From Owenia fusiformis (Eukaryota > Annelida > Polychaeta > Sabellida > Oweniidae), in contig CAIIXF020000003.1 in assembly GCA_903813345.2 (NCBI GenBank), positions 30,459,248-30,523,247 of the forward strand: 64,000 nt of DNA, read 5' to 3'. The notes under the pieces were generated by a model that worked only from the letters and a program-made list of their open reading frames with translations, searched no databases and was not told the DNA's origin. The position numbers and the translations under genes were made by a program. Below, piece by piece: positions 36,101 to 39,921 of the stretch. The number at the start of each line of letters is the position of its first letter. Position 1 is the first letter of the stretch.

Positions 36101-39100
36101 GGAATGAATCAGCCACAATTCATCGAGTATTGGGGTTCAATTCTTTTCATACATTATTAATTTAATAGCTTATCGCTTAATCGTATACAAAACGTTGCCA
36201 TTCGAACTTACAAGTCCAGCAGTAACAAATTCATAGTCGGTAAATGCTACACCATCCTGGCTCGACTGGGCCTTGTAGCTCGAGACGGCCCATATTGCCT
36301 CGTCACTGTTTGTGGTTATTCTATCCCTCCCAAGCGTTTTGATAGTATACACGTAAAATGTGTCTCCAAGATCCACCTGGATGTACTGGGCCGTGTCCTT
36401 TACACCAGCAACCCACGCTCCATACTTCGTCCTACAATTCAATTTTAAGGCAATTTTCTTTGCTGAAAATAGTATATTCCAATGTTGAAATGATGACTAT
36501 GTGATCAGAAAACACACGTTGATTCCATTATGAAAAGATCGATTAAGCGGAATATATAAGCAGCTGCTCATCAGTCATCCTACAAACGCAGGGTTCTAGA
36601 CACCATTCACTCTCTCTCTCTCCATTCTTTCAGGGACCCCTGCGTTCACAGGATACCCATCGCAATATAAAAAGCAAGCAAGCAAGTGCGAAATAAAGAT
36701 CGGAGCATCTGAAAAATCATCTGGGGATACGATTAACTGCAAGTTAAAGAGCTGAAATGGAAGCTATATAGTTATAGCTTCGCGTTACGGAGATCTCCCG
36801 AATACATTTTTCGGTTTTAGATCATTTTAAGTCAGAATTTGGATGTCACTTACGGTGTCGCCTCATTTGTTATTCGAGCTCTAAGTGCAGCATGTGCAGG
36901 AGGATAGTTGTAAAATCCGGTTGTTGTATAATAAGAGCTGGCTGTGAATGCATCGTCCGGAACATAATTTAGTGGTCCATTTGTCAGACTTTCTGGTAAT
37001 GGACAGGACACCGTATCTGGAGGAAATCGATCGTGTTAATAACAAACACAATTCAAGAAGTCATAATCAACATCACACGGCCTACTCTGACCGTGTATTA
37101 TACATTTAAAAGATGCAATAAGTTTCATCCAGGACTATTCGTAAGTTCTCATCAATCGAGAAAATTCAAAGATGCCAAGTGTGTCTCAAGCCAATCTAGC
37201 CAATCAGCTAATCAGGGGACTTGGTCAACTGAGCAGAGACATTATTTTACAGTGCTTTATGGTTGCATAATAAACTGAGCAGTGCCATTATTGGTAAAAG
37301 AGTGATGTCATCACAGTGCATTATGGTTTCATAAAGAACTGACAATGTCATCTTTAAAAGGAGAAATAATAGAATTTAATTACAGAAAAGAACCCTGGCA
37401 TCATTCTTTATTGGAGCATTCGTACACCTATTCAGATAATGTACTCGGGCCCAGCCCTCGTGCATCATCGGGCTTAGTACTTTGGTATATACACTCATGC
37501 TTTTAAATTTCCAATAGAAATGATACGGAATTCGTTTTACCTTGAATGATTCAAACTAAATCCGTACTTAATTAGTAATTGCCACTTAATATATGCTATC
37601 AAATCTTTTAAAGAGTAATACTCATTAGTTTGTGAAATACGGAAAATACATCTCGAAGATGTTCATCATAAGTTCTCTAACTTTCTAAGGTTCTTTATAT
37701 CTAAACTATTTTCGTAAAGCACCCTTGCGAGAGAGCGCTAGGGAGTACCTCAAATGCAACAAATGTACCTGTGTATGTAGTGATCCCTTTGTAGCAGAAT
37801 GGTTCTCCAATAGTTGAATTATCATAGCAGCAATCAAGAGCTTCACATTGTTCACTTGGGATACTTGGTAAAGTGTCAGGACATTCAACTCTCAATGTGG
37901 CATTGAAGTCACATGCCTTTGCTCCATCTGGAAAAATAATGGAAGAAATGTAAATGTGTTGAATTAAAAACTTTTTTGAAGTCAACATGCATGTATAAAA
38001 TTTTTGTGTCGTTTGTACTTCTTCATATTGATCGAAGGATTGGAAATTGCTTATATGCACTTTGAAAAGGAACCTTTGTGGCATCAACTTCTACATTGAT
38101 GGTTAAGGTTATGCGAGTATCCCATTTCGTTTCCCAATAAATTTAAAGAAAGCATCAGATCTAGCGAACAAGTTGAACAAAAATTGATTCGATTTTAAAA
38201 TATTTTGTCGCATACCATTCCTTATCATGTTTATTTTCTAAAAATCTCCGAAGTGAATACTTTATTTAGTCAGCGTTGTATGCCATTCATAATACATACT
38301 TGCAGTGCCAATCGGCTTATGGATTTCTACAGTCCTTATAGAGTAAAGCTGACCAAGATCAACCATCCAGTAGTTATTATTTGCGACTGTTGTGCGTGAA
38401 CAGGAGAATCCTTCAAGACGATCGTCAATGGGATCAGTGGAACCATCAACTGCAAGTCCAGCAACCTGTTCCCCGACGGTTGAGCTCTGGATGGCGACTT
38501 TTCCTCGGGCAACGTTGGCTGTATCATATGAATTAACAAGACATTAACATGACAAAATGTCACCACCTTGTAAGATATTGCAATTGCAAATTGTTACAGA
38601 CTCCGACTGAACTCCGAATGCCAAACACCGTCCAGAAAAAAGAAACCATTATGTCACCATACGTATGTGGTGATATCAAAATGGATATATACATTCAAAT
38701 ATTTGATATAAAGAATGATCTGAATATATGTTTACACAATATCTGATTATATACATTATATTGCATTAACCTGTGTGATAACATTTTGGCTGTGGAACAC
38801 CCCTCGCAATTGGTAAAGCATCGTCATAGCAACACGATTTCAGTAAGCAATTTTCTCGATCGTAATCACCACATGATACACGGTCATCAATGTCAATATT
38901 GCACTGTGAGGATGCTGTAAAGAGGCATAATGGTGTTTAAACTAATATCATGACCCAATGTCACAGTCAGAAGAAATAAAGACAACATATATTAACACAT
39001 GGACGTCGTTGCCATTGCAACCGCATGGGGGAAGCTTGTCCCATATTTACAGCAAAAGAGACAATACAATACAATGCAATACAATACAATACCAATCTCT

Positions 39101-39921
39101 ATACAATACACCACCTATCAATCTCGAAACAATGAAAACACCCTCACCCCATTCTTGTGAACAGCCGCAAAACTCTCCAGTCCAACGCCCCGTGCAGAAG
39201 CACTGTTGAGTTAATGTATTGCAAATGCCACCATTAAGACAACCTCCAACTGAAAAGTAAAGTAAAGCAAAGAATTGGGAACTCTCTAAAACTATTTTAT
39301 TGTGATCTCATCTTACAGTTCTCTTCATAACGAGCCTTAAACCATGTCATCAGATGAATTTACCTATATCAATTTTACTGAATAACCTGTGATGACCTAT
39401 TTGCAACATGACGTTCGGGAAATCATGTTGTTTACTTGTCTAATCATGGCAGACAAAAAAACAATGTATTGGTGGCGTATGTCACACCTTGCAAATGTTT
39501 TTCTCCATATTTCCCTTAATATTCTGACTCTCAATAACTAACTCCACTTACGTAAACTTTCTTTACTTTCACCTACACAGTCATTGCCTCCAAATTGTGG
39601 TGGTGGGTTTGAGCAAGACCGCGTACGCACACGTTGCACAGTCTGTCCTTCATAATAACAATCTCCAAACTCGCCCCAGGATGACCAATTACCATCTACT
39701 GCAGCTAGAAATATAGTTTATATTGAGAAATTGATAATATTCGATATTAATTATTTAATACTTTCTACGCAAAGGGCACGCACACTTGTACAGATACAAA
39801 ATAGTTGTTAATATATAGCTATACTTCATAGTGTATAGACACGTCAATACTTACTTTGTGATGAGACTTCCGCAAAATTGTAAATAATACAAAGAACAAG
39901 AGTGAGCATCAATCGCATCAT
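1..39921 (-). CDS. Giant multidomain secreted lectin-like protein (54 exons read, 3' end outside window)
   Basis: Fifty-four exons on the minus strand join in a single open frame of about 3,236 codons. The first encodes a signal peptide and the last is cut at position 1. Each exon has an AG acceptor and a GT donor, and incoming and outgoing phases match throughout. Nearly all domain borders are phase 1. The modules are TSP1, EGF, trefoil, F5/8C, two-exon FTP (F-type lectin), PAN, a C-type lectin and two less familiar domains. All are extracellular binding modules, so a secreted or matrix carbohydrate- or protein-binding role is inferred. No transmembrane segment or catalytic domain was seen. 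I treat it as one gene because only one signal-peptide exon and no in-frame stop were found. Two or more adjacent genes, or extensive alternative splicing, remain possible. Confidence 0.8.
594..1223 (-). CDS. Exons 52-53: FTP domain
   Basis: The N-half (1005-1223) has NVALGKTTFQSS, ELAVDGDTNS, NSCSSTEEP and PWWIIDLNDFYRVIRVDIF, then DRTDAE. The C-half (594-818) has YQIDVTREIVDTGN, VHWETCAVEL, ERCFSRPQARFLRIRL and LTLCEVRVYG. Both are phase 1-1. It keeps an Arg-x-Asp near the end of the N-half, at about the place of the known fucose-contact Arg, but lacks the His. Confidence 0.9.
1322..3443. mobile_element. TIR-bearing DNA transposon-like element, about 2.1 kb, no transposase
   Basis: The left end (from 1327, GTAGCCAG then GGGGGTTCG) is inverted relative to the right end (GGCTACGCCACTG ending 3438). 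Both ends have CCCCCGGTCA near the terminus. A 5-bp AGTAC flanks each side (1322-1326, 3439-3443) as a likely target duplication. It lies in the intron between the two FTP domains at 3591 and 1223. The interior shows no transposase and shares sequence with the palindromic element at 4876-5681. Confidence 0.6.
3591..4282 (-). CDS. Exons 50-51: FTP domain
   Basis: The N-half (4067-4282) has NIARGKSAFQSSDFSSGSPD, NAIDGDTNLDY, GSCSKTAES and YWIVDLQDDYIIEKVRIF. The C-half (3591-3824) has NFHIDAAMVILNQSDPESSE, WDRCAS, CKFGVIGRYVRVRR and LVLCEVKVHG. All are canonical FTP motifs and both exons are phase 1-1. This is the best-conserved FTP in the window. The His after the SC motif that contacts fucose in known F-type lectins is Lys or Thr here. 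Confidence 0.9.
4289..4495. repeat. AT-rich tandem repeat (AAATAGTGCTTATCTTT type)
   Basis: Several imperfect copies of a unit containing ATAGTGCTTATCTTTAAATA are arrayed in the intron just 3' of exon 50. The array is directly visible; no function is inferred. Confidence 0.85.
4876..5681. mobile_element. Palindromic foldback-type element, about 0.8 kb
   Basis: The left arm from 4876 (TACACTCCCCTCCATA, GCAACCTTAG, TACCTTTG) is inverted at the right end (CAAAGGTAAAGG, CTAAGGTTGC, TGGAGGGGAGTGTA to 5681). Similarity continues inward through CCCATGTAAACCAATGGG and its counterpart near 5475. Related sequence lies at about 2500-2960 and 55426-56440, so this is a dispersed family. No transposase was seen. 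Confidence 0.7.
5716..5838 (-). CDS. Exon 49: trefoil (P-type) domain
   Basis: A 123-nt phase 1-1 exon encodes HCAIEEVNRVSCG, AECILASCCYDVSS and PSCFFT. This is an intact trefoil pattern and the third in the gene. It resembles exon 4 (VSCG, CCYDD) more than exon 6, consistent with duplication of the EGF-trefoil pair. Confidence 0.88.
5952..6050 (-). CDS. Exon 48: EGF-like module
   Basis: A 99-nt phase 1-1 exon encodes LCAINGNGGVTD, then GHCYCPDGWSGKYCGC. The C-x-C-x8-C ending is the EGF-like signature. It is paired with the trefoil exon that follows, as in exons 3 and 4. One early Cys of the standard six appears to be replaced. Confidence 0.72.
6528..8859 (-). CDS. Exons 46-47: C-type lectin-like domain, C-terminal part (QPN motif)
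   Basis: Exon 8777-8859 (phase 1 to 0) encodes YDNVWTGLQLDGTQTN and LIWTDGSL. Exon 6528-6681 (phase 0 to 1) encodes VAFTNWGDAQPNLEGSC, SGISWDDEQCSMSHNFICKK. These supply the WxGL, WTDGS, QPN, WDD and final Cys motifs of a CTLD. QPN is a hybrid of the mannose-type EPN and galactose-type QPD triplets. With the Glu after it and WDD, the residues for calcium site 2 look present, so sugar binding is plausible. The 2.1 kb intron between these exons carries two oppositely oriented 15-bp minisatellite arrays. Confidence 0.9.
6812..6936. repeat. 15-bp minisatellite, CAAGACATCTCATCC orientation
   Basis: About eight copies of a 15-16-bp unit, CCAAGACAACTCATCC or variants. It is the reverse complement of the longer array at 8083-8623 in the same intron. 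Confidence 0.9.
8083..8623. repeat. 15-bp minisatellite, GGGATGAGTTGTCTT orientation
   Basis: About 35 copies of GGGATGAGWTGTCTT, with 16-bp variants, in the intron between the two C-terminal CTLD exons. The array leaves several frames open, so long low-complexity reading frames appear on both strands; they are not genes. Confidence 0.93.
9249..10332 (-). CDS. Exons 43-45: F5/8 type C domain 6 (inside the CTLD)
   Basis: Exons 10194-10332, 9836-10025 and 9249-9390 (phases 1-2-0-1) encode LCPGYGLVSGPLNYVPDGS, RARITSEVEP, QYIQVDLKSERTITGITTKG, LLRYGDDGITFTTYSQ, and KARFVRLNPLAWNQHISMRF ending DILICFP. Start and end motifs match F5/8C domains 1 and 2. It is followed directly by the C-terminal part of the CTLD at 8859. 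Confidence 0.88.
10112..10184. repeat. (CATAT)n microsatellite
   Basis: A run of ATCAT pentamers with a few interruptions in the intron next to exon 43, ending about ten bases before its donor. Confidence 0.9.
10419..11523 (-). CDS. Exons 40-42: F5/8 type C domain 5 (inside the CTLD)
   Basis: Exons 11346-11523, 10793-10982 and 10419-10563 have phases 1-2-0-1. The product includes SVVQCWGNEVQGTTGSNSEF, YARIDFTGNGG, GGSIEVDFGKVFYVKRLVTT, VEYRANAGVSWTTIS, and FARFFRIKPTTYMG with FEAYGCEL. The domain is discoidin-type but divergent. It is one of two F5/8C domains placed between the two parts of the C-type lectin. Confidence 0.8.
10658..10717. repeat. Short inverted repeat, MITE remnant
   Basis: ACGAGGGTTGTACAAAAAGT at the left is inverted as TTTTTTGGACAACCCTCGT at the right, with about 20 bp between. 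The ends resemble transposon termini brought together by an internal deletion. Confidence 0.6.
11900..12061 (-). CDS. Exon 39: C-type lectin-like domain, N-terminal part
   Basis: A 162-nt phase 1-1 exon encodes VCDPGWVLFEDKCYKF, EEECQANEAHLVSI and LTPHEQDFLI. This is the classic start of a long-form CTLD: two early Cys, the first helix Cys, then the AHLVSI strand. The remainder does not follow. Six exons encoding two F5/8C domains come first, and the CTLD resumes at 8859. Joining its phase 1 donor to exon 46 yields an uninterrupted CTLD. Confidence 0.9.
12515..13082 (-). CDS. Exons 37-38: FTP C-terminal half with Cys-rich tail
   Basis: Exon 12965-13082 (phase 1 to 2) encodes DFKVDVSNDVADPTSPDDS and DWNLCQAKVGG. 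Exon 12515-12753 (phase 2 to 1) continues FGRACHVAECEFGTIGQWIR and LSLAEVKVNV, then a tail with CSRSPRGCC, ESCECRN and GLQC. The LCEV hallmark is LAEV. No FTP N-half directly precedes it. The tail of about 40 residues has six Cys and is not part of any other FTP here; I do not recognise it. Confidence 0.75.
13323..13774 (-). CDS. Exons 35-36: galactose-binding-like domain with an FDD-x-AW motif
   Basis: Exon 13648-13774 (phase 1 to 2) encodes ILASAWNGIVTNSSWKCSG and EEGWFEVDFDD. Exon 13323-13465 (phase 2 to 1) encodes AWAAAVEVSTNKS, KSWDNIAENAKGIWTNG and DDVVYCRL. The order W-x(n)-F-DD-x-x-W-x-x-A, then A-x-G-I-W-T and V-Y-C-R, recalls a galactose-binding-like sandwich found in many invertebrate extracellular proteins. 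I cannot assign a named family with certainty. It occupies the position where an FTP N-half would be expected before the C-half that follows. Confidence 0.62.
14634..14865 (-). pseudogene. Partial tandem copy of PAN exon 34, lacking an acceptor
   Basis: This stretch repeats exon 34 from its VCI codon on: YDECKKLCLRETSFVCWSVE, then NSLNCHLSAEYSG and SYSERIP, ending in a good donor (G|GTACTT, phase 1). It is clearly homologous and open in frame. The gap to exon 34 is about 40 bp, however, and holds no plausible acceptor in the right phase. The 5' part of the module is missing. I read it as a recent tandem duplication that is either a dead exon or spliced in an unusual way. Confidence 0.6.
14905..15171 (-). 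CDS. Exon 34: PAN-like domain 2
   Basis: A 267-nt phase 1-1 exon encodes FQVCIPSSNDVVITNV, YDECKQLCLDETSIVCWSVE, NSLNCQLSAQYSG and NPCEADVFYSERIPS. The C-x3-C-x6-C-W-S-V-E arrangement fits a PAN-like module. Its donor A|GTAAAT is followed after only a few dozen bases by a partial copy of itself (14634-14865). That copy has no usable acceptor, which raises doubt about how splicing proceeds from here. Confidence 0.75.
15505..15720 (-). CDS. Exon 33: PAN/apple-like domain 1
   Basis: A 216-nt phase 1-1 exon encodes NLDFYTIRDDSSGSD, then REECAILCEQLEDCQGFIYD and IPCTLRNFD. The C-x3-C-x5-C-x-G-F pattern is the core of PAN/apple modules, which bind proteins or carbohydrates. The next exon is a second, more distant PAN-like module. 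Confidence 0.75.
16101..17448 (-). CDS. Exons 30-32: F5/8 type C domain 4
   Basis: Exons 17307-17448, 16846-17059 and 16101-16245 have phases 1-2-0-1. They encode RPNCSTESDNLLDVVGTSGY, HFIQADLGQLFVIRGVQTRG, LQYKLQYIDKMTCSFVDY, and FVRQCVRIRPTVYGGLGGL followed by RFEVLGTEF. The closing Cys of the canonical pair is replaced by Thr. Additional Cys residues occur within the domain. The core VDLG is ADLG. It is the most divergent F5/8C here. Confidence 0.8.
17600..18190 (+). mobile_element. Mariner-like element with a transposase C-terminal fragment
   Basis: Inverted ends CAGGGTGACACAAAAAGTG-like (17602 onward) and CACTTTTTGTGTCACCCTG (to 18188) are flanked by TA on both sides, as in the Tc1/mariner superfamily. 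A plus-strand stretch at about 17820-17935 reads SPDINPHDFYLW, close to the conserved segment around the third catalytic Asp in mariner-like transposases, followed by a stop. It is a deletion derivative and not autonomous. It lies in the intron between F5/8C domains 3 and 4. Confidence 0.75.
18485..21767 (-). CDS. Exons 27-29: F5/8 type C domain 3
   Basis: Exons 21629-21767, 19143-19383 and 18485-18650 (phases 1-2-0-1) encode a discoidin-type domain. It has RLPLGLVSGPLNSVVDDNIC, RARLYIFPVVY, PYLQIDLKSTLNANVMLSVV, ALTYSTDGYTFTDYGQV, and FIARYVRIYILNRKG with LELFGCAF. The first Cys of the usual pair is displaced. The 2.2 kb intron between its first two exons holds two adjacent DNA transposons (19495-20478 and 20493-21576). 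Confidence 0.82.
19493..20480. mobile_element. MITE with CAGGGTGGTCC ends, about 984 bp
   Basis: The left end CAGGGTGGTCCAAATAAAAG with GTGAACCCCTGCAAC is inverted at the right as GTTGCAGGGGTTCAC and CCACCCTG. TA flanks both sides (19493-19494, 20479-20480). No transposase was recognised. It sits in the second intron of F5/8C domain 3 and is almost contiguous with the next element. Confidence 0.8.
20493..21576. mobile_element. Mariner-like element with arms of several hundred bp and transposase N-terminal remnant
   Basis: The left end CAGGGTGTTCCATATGTTTC is inverted at the right (GAAACATATGGAACACCCTG, ending 21576). The similarity runs inward for several hundred bp; compare AACCCAGGGG near 20655 with CCTGGGTTAC near 21412. 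The short centre at about 21024-21140 reads YGDLMRTTSRVYEWYKGF on the plus strand, like the DNA-binding N-terminus of mariner-type transposases, followed by a stop. It is not autonomous. Confidence 0.75.
22240..22680. repeat. Intronic inverted repeat with three TGACGTCA palindromes
   Basis: Arms containing CACACGTTTCAGC, GTGATACATGAAATATTCCAC and GGTAACACTGTATCA (from about 22525) are inverted after about 22605 (TGATACAGTATTACC, GTGGAATATTTCCTGTATCAC, ACGTGTGATA). Upstream lie three CRE-type palindromes at 22319-22326, 22361-22368 and 22402-22409. This is probably a mobile repeat; a regulatory role is only a possibility. Confidence 0.6.
22684..22950. repeat. Duplicated intron segment (copy of 16486-16765)
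   Basis: GAGGATTTCAGCAAAGAGCA, TAACTCTGCTATCCT-like, GAACCTTGCAATATCAG and ATTTAGAGCAAGATT occur in the same order at 16486-16765, in the intron between exons 31 and 32. The present copy lies in the intron 5' of exon 27. It may mark an older tandem duplication of F5/8C exons. Confidence 0.75.
23036..23648. mobile_element. MITE with CAGGGTGTCAAATAAGTCCC ends, about 609 bp
   Basis: The left end CAGGGTGTCAAATAAGTCCC is inverted at the right (GGGACTTATTTGACACCCTG in near-identical form). Similarity extends about 100 bp inward. TA flanks both ends. It lies in the intron between exon 26 and exon 27. No transposase was seen. Confidence 0.82.
23756..24654 (-). CDS. Exons 25-26: highly divergent FTP domain
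   Basis: The N-half (24445-24654) has no internal ATG. It reads VSVVGKPTYPIPTPRSGPDG, GVAVDGSIPAVDPC and EPYWMVNVGEQLDIESVVF. The C-half (23756-23932) reads TDVAVDIVTARSYELYVNG, then DPDAVRVIAIE-type sequence (residues NPDAVRVIAIE). It lacks both the Cys pair and the LCEV motif seen in every neighbour. Phases are 1-1 for both. The half-domain order identifies it as FTP; loss of the Cys pair suggests relaxed constraint or a new use. Confidence 0.7.
25414..25665 (-). CDS. Exon 24: FTP C-terminal half (partner of exon 21)
   Basis: A 252-nt phase 1-1 exon encodes DYSIEVADEIINYNDLETS, EWDACASNAG, ACRELTTGQFVRIKL and YLVLCEVKIFG. It is a standard FTP C-half. Its donor is read as A|GTGAAT. The frame stays open beyond this point for some codons before a stop, so the donor position is the least certain edge. 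It pairs naturally with exon 21 across the inserted domain. Confidence 0.82.
25832..26595 (-). CDS. Exons 22-23: unrecognised beta-rich domain inserted in an FTP
   Basis: Exon 26324-26595 (phase 1 to 0) encodes CHLTECPQSIGYTIEM, VPCSGFITGWEYYRH, FWIAVLIPSGASLYTVRHIE and FTQFTSSGLK. Exon 25832-26063 (phase 0 to 1) encodes VEKGDVFGLIFSQYTIKGG and YSTLYIGSIN. The alternating hydrophobic pattern, the G-I-x-G-W-E-Y-Y turn and the late V-x-x-G-D-V-F-G-L motif suggest a jelly-roll-like sandwich of about 165 residues. I know similar-looking segments in invertebrate extracellular proteins but cannot name a family. The donor of exon 23 (G|GTTCGC) is weak, so that edge is provisional. Confidence 0.65.
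26780..26980 (-). CDS. Exon 21: FTP N-terminal half
   Basis: A 201-nt phase 1-1 exon encodes ENLAIGKETKQPIDI, GGLAVDGRID, GFCSATSN and AYWMVDLGAKYHIDTVVVF. This is a canonical FTP N-half. The following exons encode an unrelated domain (25832-26595), and the matching C-half comes after that at 25414-25665. This is a second case of an FTP fold divided by an inserted module. Confidence 0.82.
27259..29650 (-). CDS. Exons 19-20: FTP domain
   Basis: The N-half (29402-29650) has NIAKLKPAEQSS, AGLAVDGNTDQ, ECATSSTT and LTWAVDLRGDFLIEEVFIYG. The C-half (27259-27477) has DYTIETTFLLVNPPEKSAWD, RCDDRTIGRWLRIRIK and LKLCEVQVKG. Both are phase 1-1. The 1.9 kb intron between them holds a block of about 162-bp tandem repeats (27720-28600) and related sequence to 29110. 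The fucose-binding His and Arg positions are not conserved. Confidence 0.85.
27720..28600. repeat. Tandem repeat, unit about 162 bp, six copies
   Basis: CCTGAAAACGTGTAGACAAG-type starts recur near 27725, 27884, 28049, 28211, 28373 and 28536, each followed by AATCCAAAATGGCNGCCTTG and CCAAAAAACTAATCAG. A related tail continues to about 29110. The same family is present in opposite orientation at 63080-64000. It lies in the intron between exons 19 and 20. Confidence 0.88.
29787..30958 (-). CDS. Exons 16-18: FTP domain with an extra intron
   Basis: The N-half exon (30725-30958) carries SKLKFQIQNS, SFRAIDGDFTQLAGDGALC, PFWITTLDDYFRVERVDLY and donor A|GTAACG. The C-half is divided: 30205-30353 (NFVVDVTTDVIG, SAHWQICSRFTSS; phase 1 to 0) and 29787-29886 (EYCRSRPVARYVRVK, LTLCEVEVFG; phase 0 to 1). 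Other C-halves are single exons, except the one at 12515-13082, which is cut nearby in a different phase. The acceptor at 29887-29888 is short on pyrimidines, so that border is the least certain. Confidence 0.75.
31980..32933 (-). CDS. Exons 14-15: FTP domain, divergent
   Basis: The N-half exon (32736-32933) contains IKLDLFGSTADSSSG, GLCTSI and DPWWVVDLGGSYYVATVNI. The usual AVDG is replaced by a degenerate PIDAD. The C-half exon (31980-32234) contains YLSCNTETG, SNLCSVPASEQSSSYVLITIGG and LVLCEVEVVV. Both are phase 1-1. The expected tryptophan-containing segment of the C-half is replaced here, so ligand contacts are probably altered. Confidence 0.78.
33160..33500 (+). mobile_element. Fragment resembling a Penelope-like retroelement endonuclease
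   Basis: With one frame change, the plus strand reads PCHVYSIHTGEE and then RIKEHKEDVIKHTQDRS with NTRSHSGIH. This is the order seen in the GIY-YIG endonuclease end of Penelope-like elements. A tail (CCCTGCGTGCAGAGTCTAG to TGCAAAGGGTA) has an inverted counterpart at about 43955-44030. It is broken by stops and lies in the intron between exons 13 and 14. Confidence 0.45.
33700..33951 (-). CDS. Exon 13: FTP C-terminal half (partner of exon 5)
   Basis: A 252-nt phase 1-1 exon encodes an FTP C-half with IIIEVAKRL, FDWEVCSTLNG, TAYCNYGTIGRYLLLRR and the hallmark LSLCEVKVYG. No N-half directly precedes it. Exon 5 (38300-38518) is the nearest unpaired N-half, and its phase 1 donor would join this exon in frame. 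The intervening trefoil and two F5/8C domains are then either nested in the fold or skippable by splicing. Confidence 0.85.
34405..35576 (-). CDS. Exons 10-12: F5/8 type C domain 2
   Basis: Exons 35417-35576, 35009-35225 and 34405-34567 have phases 1-2-0-1 and encode a second discoidin domain. It starts CFPLGLLNGPLNIVQDSAF, continues EFVQVNLGQLWTIAAIVTKG and YRVYYSKDGLSFTQYLG, and ends VFVRINAVTFQNQIGLRFD with VLGCPV. It closely resembles domain 1 in order and exon structure, pointing to tandem duplication of a three-exon cassette. It is followed by an FTP C-half whose N-half lies upstream of the trefoil at 37769-37927. Confidence 0.9.
35740..37016 (-). CDS. Exons 7-9: F5/8 type C (discoidin) domain 1
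   Basis: Three exons (36854-37016, 36212-36431, 35740-35881; intron phases 1-2-0-1) encode a complete discoidin-type domain. Key pieces are SCPLPESLTNGPL, AFTASSYY, ARITNEATP, then YIQVDLGDTFYVYTIKT, SSYKAQSSQDGVAFTDY, and a closing SYVRILPVTWINNIALRFD with LLGCPV. The flanking Cys pair and the VDLG and RFDLLGC motifs are typical. Such domains bind glycans, collagen or lipids; the ligand here is unknown. All six F5/8C domains in this gene share the 1-2-0-1 exon pattern. Confidence 0.9.
37769..37927 (-). CDS. Exon 6: trefoil (P-type) domain
   Basis: A 159-nt phase 1-1 exon encodes a second trefoil: ACDFNATLRVECPD, EQCEALDCCYDN and GEPFCYKG. The six-Cys pattern is intact. It interrupts the two halves of an FTP domain together with the next two F5/8C domains. 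A decayed copy of this exon lies upstream of the gene start at 40341-40503. Confidence 0.88.
38300..38518 (-). CDS. Exon 5: FTP (F-type lectin) N-terminal half
   Basis: A 219-nt phase 1-1 exon encodes the N-half of an F-type lectin-like fold. It has NVARGKVAIQSS, GLAVDGSTD, FSCSRTT and YWMVDLGQLYSIRTVEI. The usual C-half, ending LCEVxVxG, does not follow. Instead come a trefoil and two F5/8C domains, and a matching C-half appears only at 33700-33951. The His of the classic fucose-binding motif after the SC pair is absent. Confidence 0.82.
38771..38914 (-). CDS. Exon 4: trefoil (P-type) domain
   Basis: A 144-nt phase 1-1 exon encodes a P-type trefoil module with CNIDIDDRVSCG, ENCLLKSCCYDD and PKCYHT. 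The CC-Y-D core and six-Cys spacing match the family. Trefoil modules are compact, protease-resistant and often bind mucin-type glycans. It sits between an EGF module and an FTP N-half. The first of three intact trefoils in this gene. Confidence 0.88.
39148..39249 (-). CDS. Exon 3: EGF-like module
   Basis: A 102-nt phase 1-1 exon reads GGCLNGGICN, then QQCFCTGRWTGEFCGC. This spacing is typical of a short EGF-like module, which usually serves as a disulfide-held spacer. It is followed directly by a trefoil exon. The same EGF-trefoil pair recurs at 5952-6050 and 5716-5838, suggesting duplication of a two-exon cassette. No calcium-binding EGF consensus is evident. Confidence 0.75.
39552..39704 (-). 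CDS. Exon 2: thrombospondin type 1 repeat
   Basis: A 153-nt phase 1-1 exon encodes a TSP1 module. It begins GNWSSWGEFGDC, continues with QTVQRVRTRSC and ends PPQFGGNDCVG. These are the WSxW, RTRxC and GGxxC hallmarks of the family. TSP1 repeats bind matrix and cell-surface glycans and are often C-mannosylated on the first Trp; that modification is family knowledge, not seen here. It follows the signal peptide directly and is the only TSP1 found in this gene. Confidence 0.9.
39855..39921 (-). CDS. Exon 1: start codon and signal peptide
   Basis: Two consecutive ATG codons (39919-39921 and 39916-39918) open a reading frame of MMRLMLTLVLCIIYNF type, followed by AEVSSQ. It has a short basic start, a hydrophobic core and small residues near a likely cleavage site. 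The exon ends with donor A|GTAAGT in phase 1, which matches the next exon. The upstream ATG is the default start. This is the only signal peptide found for the large minus-strand gene, and it sets the 5' end of the coding region. The promoter was not identified. Confidence 0.8.
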
